From an uncultured Eubacteriales bacterium (GTDB lineage Bacteria > Bacillota > Clostridia > Oscillospirales > Oscillospiraceae), in the NCBI GenBank assembly GCA_900319695.1, contig ONPN01000040.1, forward strand, positions 1 to 41,209: 41,209 nt of DNA, written 5' to 3'. Every line of letters begins with the position of its first letter. The stretch's first letter is position 1. The notes beneath the pieces are model-generated. The model searched no databases and was not told the DNA's origin. It worked only from the letters and a program-made list of their open reading frames with translations. Positions 7,262 to 16,757 of this stretch are shown piece after piece. The position numbers and the translations under genes were made by a program.

Positions 7262-7318
7262 CAGGAAGCGGAAACAGCGGGTTTCTGTTAACAGTCTCTG
7301 AATATTGTTCGGCAAGGT

Positions 7319-7347
7319 TTGCGCTGTACGGCGGGTTGTGATATAAT
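7319..7347 (+). promoter_or_regulatory. pepF promoter
   Basis: TTGCGC (7319-7324), a 17-base spacer and a perfect TATAAT (7342-7347) lie 40 bases before the pepF start codon. The TetR-type operator is about 80 bases upstream, so control of pepF by the neighbouring repressor is possible but not indicated by overlap. Confidence 0.75.
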
Positions 7348-7386
7348 GCATTATTATTGTATCAAGATGTCAATATGGAGGTTCTT

Positions 7387-9192
7387 ATGGATCTGACCAA
7401 AATACCCGAACGGAATGAAATCCCCGTGGAATACACCTGGGACCTGCGCGATCTTTTTCCCGACGATGAAGCCTGGACTGCCGAGTTCCAGGCTCTGATG
7501 GCCGCCCCCGCGGAGATCGCCGCCTTTGCCGGTACGCTGGGCGAGAGACCGGGCCGTCTGCTCGACTGGCTGAAGCTCTCGGACGAGATAGGTGTGCGCC
7601 TCGAAAAGCTGATGGGCTATGCCAACTGCAAGGGCGACGAGGATCTGGGAAACGGGACGTATCAGGACATGCGCAGCAAGGCCATGGCCTGTTATGTCGG
7701 CGTTGCCGGGGCCGCCGCCTTCGCCACGCCCGAGCTGCTGGCGATCCCGGACGAGACGCTCGACCGCTTCTACGCCGAATGCCCGGCGCTTGAAACCTAC
7801 CGCCGCAGCATCACGCGCATACGCCGCATGAAGGAGCACATCCTCTCCCCCGCGGAGGAAAAGCTGCTCGCCGCGGCGGGTGAGATGGCGGGCGGGCCGG
7901 ACGCCATCGCCTCCGCGCTGCGCAACGCCGACATGCGCTTTGCCGACGCCATTGACAGCGAGGGCAAGCCCCATCCCCTCTCCGCCGGGACCTTCGGCCC
8001 GCTGATGGAGAGCCAGGACCGGGCGCTGCGCAAATGCGCGTTTGAAAACTGCTATGATAAGTACGGCGAGCTCAGACACACCGTCGCCGCGACGCTGGAC
8101 GCCCAGTTCAAGCAGCTGCGCTACTTCGCCGACGCGCGGCGCTACCCCTCGACTCTCGCCGCCGCCCTGGACGCCACCGAAGTGCCCGAGAGCGTGTACC
8201 TCAATCTCATCGAGGCCGTGCACCAGAACCTCGACGCCATGTACCGCTATGTGGCGCTCAGAAAGAAGCTGCTCGGCGTAGACGAGCTGCACATGTACGA
8301 CGTGTACACCCCCGTGGTGAAGGATGCGGCGGTCACGATCCCCTACGAAGAGGCCAAGGCGACGGTGCTCGAGGCCCTGTCCGTCATGGGCGAGGACTAT
8401 GTGAAACTGTTGAAAACCGGTTTTGACTCCCGCTGGATCGACGTGTACGAAAACCGCGGCAAACGCGGCGGGGCCTACTCCTCCGGCAGCGCGCGGCCTC
8501 ACCCGTACGTCCTGCTCAACCACAAGGACACCCTCGACTCCATGTTCACCATCGCCCATGAGATGGGCCACGCCCTGCACAGCTGGTATTCCTGCCACAA
8601 CCAGCCGGTGAACACCTCGGACTATGTGATCTTCGTGGCTGAGGTTGCCTCCACCTGCAACGAAATTCTGCTGATGCGCCATCTGCTCAAGCGCACTTCG
8701 GACGTGAAGGAGCGCGCCTACCTCATCAACCACTTCCTCGACCAGTTCAAGGGGACGATCTATCGCCAGACCATGTTTGCGGAATTTGAGCTGGAGATGG
8801 GCCGCATGGCCGAGGCGGGCGAGGCCCTGACGGCGGAGGTCCTGTGTGAGAAATACCTTGCCCTCAACAAACTGTATTTTGGCCCCGACATGGTGAGCGA
8901 CGAGGCCATCGCCCTCGAGTGGGCGCGCATCCCGCACTTCTTCTACAACTACTACGTCTATCAGTACGCGACCGGCTTTTCCGCCGCGGCGGCATTGGCT
9001 GAGCGCATTTTGACCCTCGGCGCCCCGGCGGTGGAGGACTACAAGCGCTTCCTCTCCGGCGGATGCAGCGCGGACCCGATCTCGCTTCTCAAGCTGGCTG
9101 GGGTCGACATGGGCACGCCCGAGCCTGTCAACGCCGCCCTCAAGCTCTTCGGCGAGCTGGTTGATGAGCTTGCGAATCTTAACATCTCTTAA
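7387..9192 (+). CDS. pepF: Oligoendopeptidase F (M3 family)
   Basis: A 601-residue cytoplasmic zinc peptidase that cuts short peptides, typically 7-17 residues long. The zinc motif HEMGH is at residues 391-395, and the third ligand region (EVASTCNEIL) follows about 25 residues later. The N-terminal oligopeptidase F domain and the C-terminal YVYQYATGFSAA segment are typical. The ATG at 7387 has GGAGG six bases upstream; an in-frame upstream ATG near 7357 lies in the leader. Length matches the family. It is monocistronic, with its own promoter before it and a new promoter straight after it. Confidence 0.95.
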   Translation: MDLTKIPERNEIPVEYTWDLRDLFPDDEAWTAEFQALMAAPAEIAAFAGTLGERPGRLLDWLKLSDEIGVRLEKLMGYANCKGDEDLGNGTYQDMRSKAMACYVGVAGAAAFATPELLAIPDETLDRFYAECPALETYRRSITRIRRMKEHILSPAEEKLLAAAGEMAGGPDAIASALRNADMRFADAIDSEGKPHPLSAGTFGPLMESQDRALRKCAFENCYDKYGELRHTVAATLDAQFKQLRYFADARRYPSTLAAALDATEVPESVYLNLIEAVHQNLDAMYRYVALRKKLLGVDELHMYDVYTPVVKDAAVTIPYEEAKATVLEALSVMGEDYVKLLKTGFDSRWIDVYENRGKRGGAYSSGSARPHPYVLLNHKDTLDSMFTIAHEMGHALHSWYSCHNQPVNTSDYVIFVAEVASTCNEILLMRHLLKRTSDVKERAYLINHFLDQFKGTIYRQTMFAEFELEMGRMAEAGEALTAEVLCEKYLALNKLYFGPDMVSDEAIALEWARIPHFFYNYYVYQYATGFSAAAALAERILTLGAPAVEDYKRFLSGGCSADPISLLKLAGVDMGTPEPVNAALKLFGELVDELANLNIS

Positions 9193-9198
9193 GAACGA

Positions 9199-9227
9199 TT
9201 GACAAAATGTAACGATTCAGCTAAACT
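9199..9227 (+). promoter_or_regulatory. Promoter of the MotA/MotB-like operon
   Basis: TTGACA (9199-9204), a 17-base spacer and TAAACT (9222-9227) lie immediately after the pepF stop codon. They leave a leader of about 110 bases before the motA-like start. The leader contains a G-run and C-rich segments (GCAGGGG with CCCCTGC around 9253 and 9307) that can pair. Confidence 0.7.
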
Positions 9228-9345
9228 TTCGTCGGATAAACATGCACAGTTTTGCAGGGGGGCGGCCGCTGTCCCTTGTCGTCTACCGGCTCGCCCGGTG
9301 GATCGACCCCTGCGGAGAAAAATAAAACTTTTGGAGGGAACTACT

Positions 9346-10254
9346 ATGGACAAATTAAGCGCCATGCCGCCTGTCGGCCTCGTCGTCATTGTCGCGATCC
9401 TGTCTCTGTTCGTGCTGGCGGTGCTCGTACTGTTCATCACCTACGGGCGCTACAGCCGCCTGGCCGCGCTGGTCGGCAATCTCAACCGCGACAACGGCTT
9501 CATGCGCTTCGTCGTCAACGAGTACGCCGACGCCTATCAGCGCCACGGCCGGGACATCAACACCCCCGCCATCATCGCCGACGGGGTCAGCTCCAAGCTC
9601 GGCGGCAGCCTGCTCTGCGAGCGCTTTCTGAATAACGCCGTGTCGCTCTTTGTAACCCTGGGCCTCTTCGGCACCTTCCTGGGCCTGAGCCTCTCGGTCA
9701 GCTCTCTGACGGAACTGCTCGGCTCCAACACCAACGAGTGGCTGAACGTCCTCGACAGCGTGGGCGGCGGCCTCATGTCCGCGCTCAGCGGCATGGGCGT
9801 GGCCTTCTACACCTCCCTGGTCGGCGTCGCCTGCTCCATCCTGTTGACCATTCTGCGCTCCATCTTCAGCGTGCAGCACGCCCGTGAAAAGCTGGAGACC
9901 CGGCTTGAGCTCTGGCTCGACCATGATGTAGCCCCCACCCTGCCCACCGAGGCTCCCAAGGACGACGCCGATCTCGTGCACCAGCTGGTGCTGGCTCTCG
10001 ACCGCAGTGCCGAAAACATGGACAAGACCCTGACCGACGCCACCAACGAGCTCAAGACCGTCATCAACGCCAGCCGCACCCCCATCGCCGCCATGAACCG
10101 CACGGTGGAGAGCTTCAACAGCGGCGTGCGCGACTTCTCCGAGTTCAACTACAACCTGCGCGGCACGGTGGAGCGCATGGACGTCACAGTCCGCGACCTC
10201 GTCTCCGGTCTGCGTGAGGTCTCCCGTACCCTTGAAAGGAGCGGTCGCTCATGA
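9346..10254 (+). CDS. MotA/TolQ/ExbB-type proton channel protein
   Basis: A 302-residue inner-membrane protein with an N-terminal membrane helix (about 10-33) and two more in the MotA/TolQ/ExbB core (about 100-122 and 142-168; GLFGTFLGLSLS, GMGVAFYTSLVG). These are followed by a ~120-residue helical tail with regular hydrophobic spacing. Such proteins form a pentameric stator that rotates or pushes around a MotB/ExbD-type dimer using the ion gradient. GGAGGG lies eight bases before the ATG. The stop overlaps the start of the MotB-like gene by four bases, fixing the pair as one complex. No flagellar, Tol/Ton or gliding genes are nearby. Zorya ZorA has a much longer tail than this one. Confidence 0.85.
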   Translation: MDKLSAMPPVGLVVIVAILSLFVLAVLVLFITYGRYSRLAALVGNLNRDNGFMRFVVNEYADAYQRHGRDINTPAIIADGVSSKLGGSLLCERFLNNAVSLFVTLGLFGTFLGLSLSVSSLTELLGSNTNEWLNVLDSVGGGLMSALSGMGVAFYTSLVGVACSILLTILRSIFSVQHAREKLETRLELWLDHDVAPTLPTEAPKDDADLVHQLVLALDRSAENMDKTLTDATNELKTVINASRTPIAAMNRTVESFNSGVRDFSEFNYNLRGTVERMDVTVRDLVSGLREVSRTLERSGRS

Positions 10255-11246
10255 GACGCGCCGGCAGCTATTCCCATCGGGAGGAGCCGAGCGGCGAGCA
10301 GGGGTTCTGGCCGTCCTACGCCGACATGATGAGCGCCATTGCGCTGATCCTCTTCTTCCTGATGCTGCTCAGCTACATACAAAACCTCATCACCGGCAAC
10401 GATCTGCGCAACACCGAGGATCTGCTGACCGCCACCAAGGCCCAGGTCCAGGCCGCGCTGGAGGAATACCGCAAGGCGCAGGCGCAGAACGCCATCGCCC
10501 AGGAGGAACTGAATGATCTGACCGCCGACCTCAACAGCAAGCAGGAGGAGCTGGAGGCCTTCGCCATCCAGATTTCCCAGCAGGAACAGGCGCTCAAGGA
10601 TCAGGAAAAGCAGATCAGCGATCAGAAGGCCTACCTCGCCGCGGCGGACAATGAGATCCTTGCCCTGCGCAGCCAGATGACCACGGTCGCCGCGCTGAGG
10701 CTGTCCATCGTCAAGCAGATTCAGGACAGGCTCATCGAGGTCATGGGCGATCCCTCCAAGATCTCCATCGCCGACAACGGCAACATCGTCCTCTCGGACG
10801 GCGTCTTCTTCGATCTCGGCTCATCCGATCTCAAGCCGGAGAGCTACACCGTGCTCAATGAGCTCATCGACGCCTTTGCTGTGTTCCTCAAAGACACAAA
10901 CACCACGCAGTATGTGGACTCCATTGTCATCTCCGGCCACACCGACTCCTTCGGCACCGAGGCGGAAAACCGCATCCTCTCCACCGACCGCGCAAACTCC
11001 GTTCTCAATTATCTGCTCTTCGGCAAGGGCGAAAAGCTTGCCCCCTACGCGCCGTTCTTCTGCGCCGCTGGCTATGGTGAGACGCGCCCCGTCGCCTCCA
11101 ACGAGACCGAAGACGGACGCGCCCAGAACCGCCGCATTGAGATTTCCATGATCCTGCGCGACGAGACGGTGCTTGATATTGTGGAGCAGTACCTCGCCAT
11201 CCCCGTCCCCGACAGCGTCGCCGCAGCGGAGGAAGCAGCGAACTGA
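10251..11246 (+). CDS. MotB-like protein with OmpA peptidoglycan-binding domain
   Basis: A 331-residue partner of the upstream channel protein. The short cytoplasmic N-terminus leads into the plug/membrane motif FWPSYADMM with the expected ion-binding Asp25 and a single membrane helix (about 28-48). Next comes a long Gln/Glu/Ala-rich coiled coil (about 55-150) and a C-terminal OmpA/MotB domain (about 175-310; SGHTDSFGTEAEN, LSTDRANSV, NRRIEI). That domain binds peptidoglycan in characterised homologues, so the motor should be anchored in the cell wall. The coiled coil is longer than in flagellar MotB. The four-base overlap (ATGA) with the upstream gene shows coupling. The operon ends here at a strong terminator, so no further partner is cotranscribed. 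Confidence 0.87.
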   Translation: MRRAGSYSHREEPSGEQGFWPSYADMMSAIALILFFLMLLSYIQNLITGNDLRNTEDLLTATKAQVQAALEEYRKAQAQNAIAQEELNDLTADLNSKQEELEAFAIQISQQEQALKDQEKQISDQKAYLAAADNEILALRSQMTTVAALRLSIVKQIQDRLIEVMGDPSKISIADNGNIVLSDGVFFDLGSSDLKPESYTVLNELIDAFAVFLKDTNTTQYVDSIVISGHTDSFGTEAENRILSTDRANSVLNYLLFGKGEKLAPYAPFFCAAGYGETRPVASNETEDGRAQNRRIEISMILRDETVLDIVEQYLAIPVPDSVAAAEEAAN

Positions 11247-11265
11247 GCACCTCCCAAAACATAAA

Positions 11266-11302
11266 ACAGGAACTGTGAGCCTTTCACAGTTCCTGTCTTT
11301 TT
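11266..11302. terminator. Terminator between MotB-like and LytM genes
   Basis: A 13-bp perfect stem (ACAGGAACTGTGA 11266-11278 with its complement 11284-11296) is followed by CTTTTT on the plus strand. It is immediately before the stop codon of the convergent LytM gene, and A-residues on the other side make weaker function in that direction possible. Confidence 0.88.
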
Positions 11303-11304
11303 AA

Positions 11305-12024
11305 TCAGTCCGGCAGATAGTTCAGCGGGTCGACACAGCACCCGTCCTGGTAGACCGCAAAGTGCAGATGCGCGGGCTGGCCGACCTCACAGAGGGCTGT
11401 CGTGCCGATGGCGCCGATCACATCCCCGACGCCGACCCAGTCGCCGACGTTGACAGCCGGGATCGCGGCGAGATTTGCGTACACGGCAATGCTGCCGTCC
11501 CCGTGGTCAACGCTGACCACCGTACCATAGAGTCCATCGTCCTCAACCGATCTGACCACGCCCGCCATGGCGGCGCGCACGGTCTCACCGAGAGGCGCGA
11601 GGATGTCAATGCCCTCATGGGTCCGCCAGTCGCGCAGGGTTACATCGTAGTGCAGATGGTCCACATCGTGCAGACGCTCAAGCTCGCCCTCGACGGGCCA
11701 GTTTGTCACCTCTTCGAGGCTCTGCTCGTTCCAGACGGGCACAGGCTCCTCGGCGATCTCCCCGATCACCGCCTCTGGCTCCTCCGTCGGGATCGCCATG
11801 ACCTCGATCTTCGGGGCCTGCACGTCCGGCGTGACAAGCACGGTCTCCACGCGCGGGGCGTTCAGCATCATGTCGTCCATCTTCAGCTCTTCCATAGTCT
11901 CATCTCCCGCGGTCATCATCCAGGCGGACAGCCCGATGACGGCGGCGCAGAGGAAAAGGACTATGTAGAAGCCCTTCCCCATCAGAAATCCTTCCAGCCC
12001 ATGGCCGGAGCTCTTGCTGTTCAT
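11305..12024 (-). CDS. Membrane-anchored M23/LytM protein, SpoIIQ-like
   Basis: A 239-residue protein with one N-terminal membrane helix (about 18-37), a proline- and glutamate-rich linker, and a C-terminal LytM (peptidase M23) domain of about 115 residues. Both zinc motifs of active LytM enzymes are intact: HEGID (HxxxD) and HLHF (HxH). Architecture and size resemble SpoIIQ of clostridia, which spans the forespore septum and remodels peptidoglycan during engulfment. The usual spoIID and spoIIID neighbours are absent, so the SpoIIQ label is tentative. CGGAGG lies seven bases before the ATG. It stands alone, facing the MotB-like gene and sharing its terminator. Confidence 0.8.
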   Translation of the reverse strand: MNSKSSGHGLEGFLMGKGFYIVLFLCAAVIGLSAWMMTAGDETMEELKMDDMMLNAPRVETVLVTPDVQAPKIEVMAIPTEEPEAVIGEIAEEPVPVWNEQSLEEVTNWPVEGELERLHDVDHLHYDVTLRDWRTHEGIDILAPLGETVRAAMAGVVRSVEDDGLYGTVVSVDHGDGSIAVYANLAAIPAVNVGDWVGVGDVIGAIGTTALCEVGQPAHLHFAVYQDGCCVDPLNYLPD

Positions 12025-12109
12025 TGTCTAACCTCCGTTGCTTTTTTGTTTACGCTCCTATTTTTGCCTGGCATCGGAGGAAATATACACATGAGCAGAA
12101 AAAACTTAG

Positions 12110-12297
12110 GGCAATATCGCATAATGCGGCAAGAGCAGATTCCGAGAAAAATCGGGTTCTGATGAAGGCAATTTTTCGCAGGAATACTTAAGTGAGCGTC
12201 CAAATCTTTGATTTGGCTACGCGAACTTATACATGTGAGCGAAGCGAATCGGATTGTGTATTTCAAGAAAGCCGCAGCCGTATTGTGCGGTGTTGCC
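12110..12297. mobile_element. 188-bp MITE-like element with 4-bp target duplication
   Basis: Imperfect 21-bp terminal inverted repeats (12110-12130 and 12277-12297; 17 of 21 positions match, outermost GGCAA/TTGCC) enclose a non-coding interior. The direct repeat TTAG flanks both ends (12106-12109 and 12298-12301), as expected for a target-site duplication. No transposase is encoded, so it would need one in trans. It fills most of the 333-base gap between the LytM gene and the enolase terminator; the rest of the gap is the LytM leader. Confidence 0.7.
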
Positions 12298-12302
12298 TTA
12301 GA

Positions 12303-12332
12303 CAGAAAAAGACAGGCCCCAAACGGAGCCTG
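12303..12332 (-). terminator. Enolase terminator
   Basis: On the minus strand CAGGCTCC pairs with GGGGCCTG across a 4-base loop (one mismatch), followed by TCTTTTTCTG. It lies 25 bases after the enolase stop codon. Confidence 0.75.
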
Positions 12333-12357
12333 CCTTTGTGCTGATTTGCGGTTTAGC

Positions 12358-13839
<1,482 letters not shown>

Positions 13840-13882
13840 CTAAGATTTACGATTTGTTTCAATTTGCACAATTTTGGCCGTG

Positions 13883-13918
13883 AAAAACCGGCACGGATAC
13901 GCGCTCCGTGCCGGTTTT
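13883..13918 (-). terminator. Terminator of the dehydratase/activator operon
   Basis: On the minus strand AAAACCGGCACGGA pairs with TCCGTGCCGGTTTT across a 7-base loop and ends in a T-run. It follows the activator stop codon by about 20 bases. Confidence 0.85.
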
Positions 13919-13936
13919 GCATAGCGTCCGGTTATC

Positions 13937-14731
13937 TTACTTCTTCGCCAGGCCCTTCTGACGGGCGTACTCGGCGGCGCCCAGAGCGCCCATGAGCTGC
14001 GGGTCGGTCTTGAGGTTGACGACCTTGAGCTTGAGGACGTGCTCGATGGCCTCTTTCAGGCCGTCGTTCTTCGCGCAGCCGCCGGTCAGGGTGATGCTGT
14101 CGGTGGCGCCGGCCTTCTTCGCCATGACGAAGCAGCGCTTGGCAACCGCCATCTCAATGCCTGCCGCGATCTCGTCGGTCGCCTTGCCCTCGCCGACCAG
14201 GGTGATGACCTCGGACTCGGCAAAGACGGTGCACTGGGCGGTGATGGGGATGACGTTCTTCGCGGTGAGGGAGAGCTTCGAGAACTCGGGCAGGCTCATC
14301 TCGAAGGAGCGGGCCATCGCCTCAAAGAAGCGGCCGGTGCCCGCGGCGCACTTGTCGTTCATGGCGAAGTTCTTGACCGTGCCGTCGGTGTCCACGCTGA
14401 TGCCCTTGACGTCCTGGCCGCCGATGTCGATGATGGCCTTGACGGAGGGATCGGTGACATGCACGCCCATGGCGTGGCAGGAGATCTCAGAGATGTTCTC
14501 GTCGGCAAAGGGAACCTTGTTGCGGCCGTAGCCGGTGCCGATGAGGTAGGAAAGCTCCTTGCTGTCCTTGAGACCGGCCTTCTCGCAGACCTCGGACATG
14601 GCCGCGATCGCAGACTGCTCGGAATTGATCTTGCTCTTGATGGTGGTGTCGGCAATCATTTTGCCGTTTTCGTCCAGAATGACCGCCTTGGTGTAGGTGG
14701 AACCAACGTCACAACCGCCAAAATATTTCAT
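13937..14731 (-). CDS. 2-hydroxyacyl-CoA dehydratase activator ATPase
   Basis: A 264-residue ASKHA-fold ATPase of the HgdC/FldI/BadFG family. It dimerises around one [4Fe-4S] cluster and injects a high-energy electron into the dehydratase with ATP hydrolysis. The phosphate-binding loop is GCDVGSTYTKA (7-17), the second is DIGGQD (102-107), and the bridging-cluster cysteines are Cys128 (NDKCAAGTGRF) and Cys167. The positions are close to those of the Acidaminococcus HgdC protein. It is the last gene of the dehydratase operon, separated from the small membrane gene by a repeat insertion; in characterised operons the activator usually comes first. A ribosome binding site (GGAGGT) lies just before the ATG. 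Confidence 0.92.
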   Translation of the reverse strand: MKYFGGCDVGSTYTKAVILDENGKMIADTTIKSKINSEQSAIAAMSEVCEKAGLKDSKELSYLIGTGYGRNKVPFADENISEISCHAMGVHVTDPSVKAIIDIGGQDVKGISVDTDGTVKNFAMNDKCAAGTGRFFEAMARSFEMSLPEFSKLSLTAKNVIPITAQCTVFAESEVITLVGEGKATDEIAAGIEMAVAKRCFVMAKKAGATDSITLTGGCAKNDGLKEAIEHVLKLKVVNLKTDPQLMGALGAAEYARQKGLAKK

Positions 14732-14758
14732 TTACAAATAACCTCCGTAATTCTTTAT

Positions 14759-14894
14759 AGGCTCCCCTGCAAGGGGAGCTGTCAGCCGTCAGGCTGACTG
14801 AGGGGCCGCCCGATCACGGAACCCCTCCGCCCTTCGGGCACCTCCCCTTTCAGGGGAGGCATATTAGTCGGGCTCCGCCCCTGAAGGGGAGGCA
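14759..14894. repeat. GC-rich multi-hairpin intergenic repeat
   Basis: A ~135-bp block consists of successive palindromes: GCTCCCCT/AGGGGAGC at 14761-14779, TCAGCC/GGCTGA near 14782-14797, CCTCCCCT/AGGGGAGG near 14841-14859, and a final CCCCT/AGGGG unit. Blocks of this form are scattered through Oscillospirales genomes as REP- or MITE-like repeats. Here it sits inside an operon, between the 70-aa gene and the activator, and could attenuate or stabilise the downstream message. Confidence 0.75.
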
Positions 14895-14899
14895 AATGC

Positions 14900-15112
14900 T
14901 CAGTACTTGTATTTCGGGAACTTGTCGACCTCATAGGGGGTCTTGAGAACGTCGCGGCGCTCCATGTTGTCATAGTGCTTCTTCAAAAAGGGCTCCACCA
15001 CGTTGAACATGAGCTTGCCGTCCAGGTCGAAGAAGAACACGACGAAGAGCGCGGCGTTGGCCAGGAAAAGCACGCCCAGCAGCTTCAGCAGCTTCTTGCA
15101 GAGTTTGTTCAT
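14900..15112 (-). CDS. 70-aa membrane peptide of the dehydratase operon
   Basis: A short protein with a lysine-rich start, one hydrophobic segment (about 11-29, LLGVLFLANAALFVVFFF) and a charged C-terminal part ending in KFPKYKY. GGAGG is well spaced before the ATG. It lies 18 bases after the dehydratase subunit and before the activator, so it is cotranscribed with them. I do not know a named family. A membrane tether or assembly factor for the dehydratase is a guess from position only. Confidence 0.7.
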   Translation of the reverse strand: MNKLCKKLLKLLGVLFLANAALFVVFFFDLDGKLMFNVVEPFLKKHYDNMERRDVLKTPYEVDKFPKYKY

Positions 15113-15130
15113 GATCTTGTTTTCCTCCTA

Positions 15131-16756
15131 TTACCAGGTCATGGAATCGTCAAAGTCGAGCAGGGACGGATCAAGCGGCTCCTCGTGCATGACAGTGGTC
15201 ATGTAGTCGTTGATCTGGCGGCGGATCTCCGCGCGGGACACGGTGCGGCAGTCGGGCAGCGCGTGCGGGATCCAGAAGGCCTTGATGTTTCTCTTGCGGA
15301 ACTCGTCCTCAAACAGGCCGTGTACGCCCTGCATGCCCTTGCACTGGAGCTGGTCGTACATGGCGACCATGTCGCAGTTGAAGCGCTCCATGTAATCCCA
15401 CAGCTCGAAGATGTGGTGCATGCCGCCGACGGCCATGCGGCGCATGGGCGCCCACATGTGGTAGGTGGCCATGTCCTCGAGCATATGCTCGTAAGAGTCG
15501 GTGCGGATCTCCATGTCGAACATCAGGGAGTCCATGTTGATGATGGTGTTCAGGCCCCAGCAGTTGTAAGCCCAGGTGCACCAGTTGGAGAAGTACAGAG
15601 GCGCGCAGGACCAGGCGATCACGCGGTGACGGGTCTTCGGGAAGGGATTGATCTTCTTCTCGACGCAGCGGTACATGATCTTCTTGACCTTCTCGCTGGC
15701 CTCCTCCCAGAAGTCGCCCTGGATGCCGTACTGGGTGGAGTAGATGCGGAAGAGGGCCTGGGCGACGCCGTTGATCGGATAATAGTCGGTCTTGGAGGCG
15801 ACTTCCCACTTCTCCCACTCGTCGCGCTGGAGCTTGTTCTGGCGCTCGAGGTACTTGACCATGCTCTCCCAGCTGAATTTCGTGCCGGTCTGTTCCTCGA
15901 CGAACTTCCAGCACTCCTCAATCTCGTTCATGCAGTACTTCTTGACCAGGGGATCGTCAAACTGCATGGGGATGGGCAGGGCGAAGAGGGGCTTGTCCGC
16001 AAACCAGTCCTGCAGGGTGTGGGTGGAGACGGAGGCGTCGCAGGCCTCGTTGCAGGTGATGACGAACGGGGAGGCGTCGGGCACGTCGTCCAGCACGAAG
16101 AGGCCGGATTCGGCCTGGCACATGGGGCAGGGGTCGCCCGGCAGGCCGAGGGACTGCACCGCGTCGATGTAGTTGAGCACGGTGTGGGAGTTGACGTGGC
16201 AGGTGACGAAGTAGGGGATCATCTCCATCGACACATACTGATAGCCCGCGTCCTTCCAGGGGTAGAACAGGGTGCCGCAGGTCGTCTCGTTTACATAGAT
16301 GGTGTGGCGGTAGGCGTCGTTTTCCTTGCCGCCGTGGAGACGGGTGTCGGCGTTGAAGAAGGTGCAGATCTGGTGGATGGAGGCGGAGACCATGGCGCGG
16401 TAATGCCAGGCGGAGGCGTAGAGCGCCTCGCCGCGCATGCCCTGCAGGCCGCGCTCAAACCAGTGGATGACGGGCAGATAGGTCTGGCCCATCCAGCGGT
16501 AGCGCCAGGTGCCCTTGACAAAGTCGATGGGGTTGTTGGAGAACTTGAGGATATCCGTGACCATGTGGAGGTAGTTGTACCCCCAGATCATGTACATGTA
16601 GTAGAAGGTGTCCTTGACGCCGCGCCACTCTCTGTGTTTGAGAAGGCCGGTCTTGTCCTCGTACAGCTCGCCCAGGCGGCGGCCGCCTTCCTCGGCGGTG
16701 TGGGGCTTGCCGTACCAGAAATCCTTGAGTGCTTTGCCCAGATTCTTTTTAGCCAT
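15131..16756 (-). CDS. 2-hydroxyacyl-CoA dehydratase-type subunit (large)
   Basis: A 541-residue protein of the HGD-D/benzoyl-CoA reductase B/C superfamily, which holds a [4Fe-4S] cluster and with its partner subunit removes water from a 2-hydroxyacyl-CoA or reduces an arene-CoA by a radical route. Cysteine-bearing segments include NETTCGTLFYPW, GDPCPMCQAE and AWSCAPLYFSNWCTW. It is longer than the usual 400-480 residues, mainly through an N-terminal extension of aromatic-rich sequence. The ATG at 16756 starts one base after the stop of the upstream subunit gene. The substrate cannot be told; no CoA-transferase or hydroxyacid dehydrogenase is adjacent. Confidence 0.83.
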   Translation of the reverse strand: MAKKNLGKALKDFWYGKPHTAEEGGRRLGELYEDKTGLLKHREWRGVKDTFYYMYMIWGYNYLHMVTDILKFSNNPIDFVKGTWRYRWMGQTYLPVIHWFERGLQGMRGEALYASAWHYRAMVSASIHQICTFFNADTRLHGGKENDAYRHTIYVNETTCGTLFYPWKDAGYQYVSMEMIPYFVTCHVNSHTVLNYIDAVQSLGLPGDPCPMCQAESGLFVLDDVPDASPFVITCNEACDASVSTHTLQDWFADKPLFALPIPMQFDDPLVKKYCMNEIEECWKFVEEQTGTKFSWESMVKYLERQNKLQRDEWEKWEVASKTDYYPINGVAQALFRIYSTQYGIQGDFWEEASEKVKKIMYRCVEKKINPFPKTRHRVIAWSCAPLYFSNWCTWAYNCWGLNTIINMDSLMFDMEIRTDSYEHMLEDMATYHMWAPMRRMAVGGMHHIFELWDYMERFNCDMVAMYDQLQCKGMQGVHGLFEDEFRKRNIKAFWIPHALPDCRTVSRAEIRRQINDYMTTVMHEEPLDPSLLDFDDSMTW

Positions 16757-16757
16757 C

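Noticed and set aside
7354-8937. 527-codon minus-strand open frame opposite pepF
   Set aside because: Same reason: it mirrors the codon bias of pepF and has no recognisable domain.
9346-11246. Zorya anti-phage system (ZorA/ZorB)
   Set aside because: The channel and OmpA-type proteins match in type, but the ZorA tail is too short and no ZorC, ZorD or ZorE gene follows; a terminator closes the operon.
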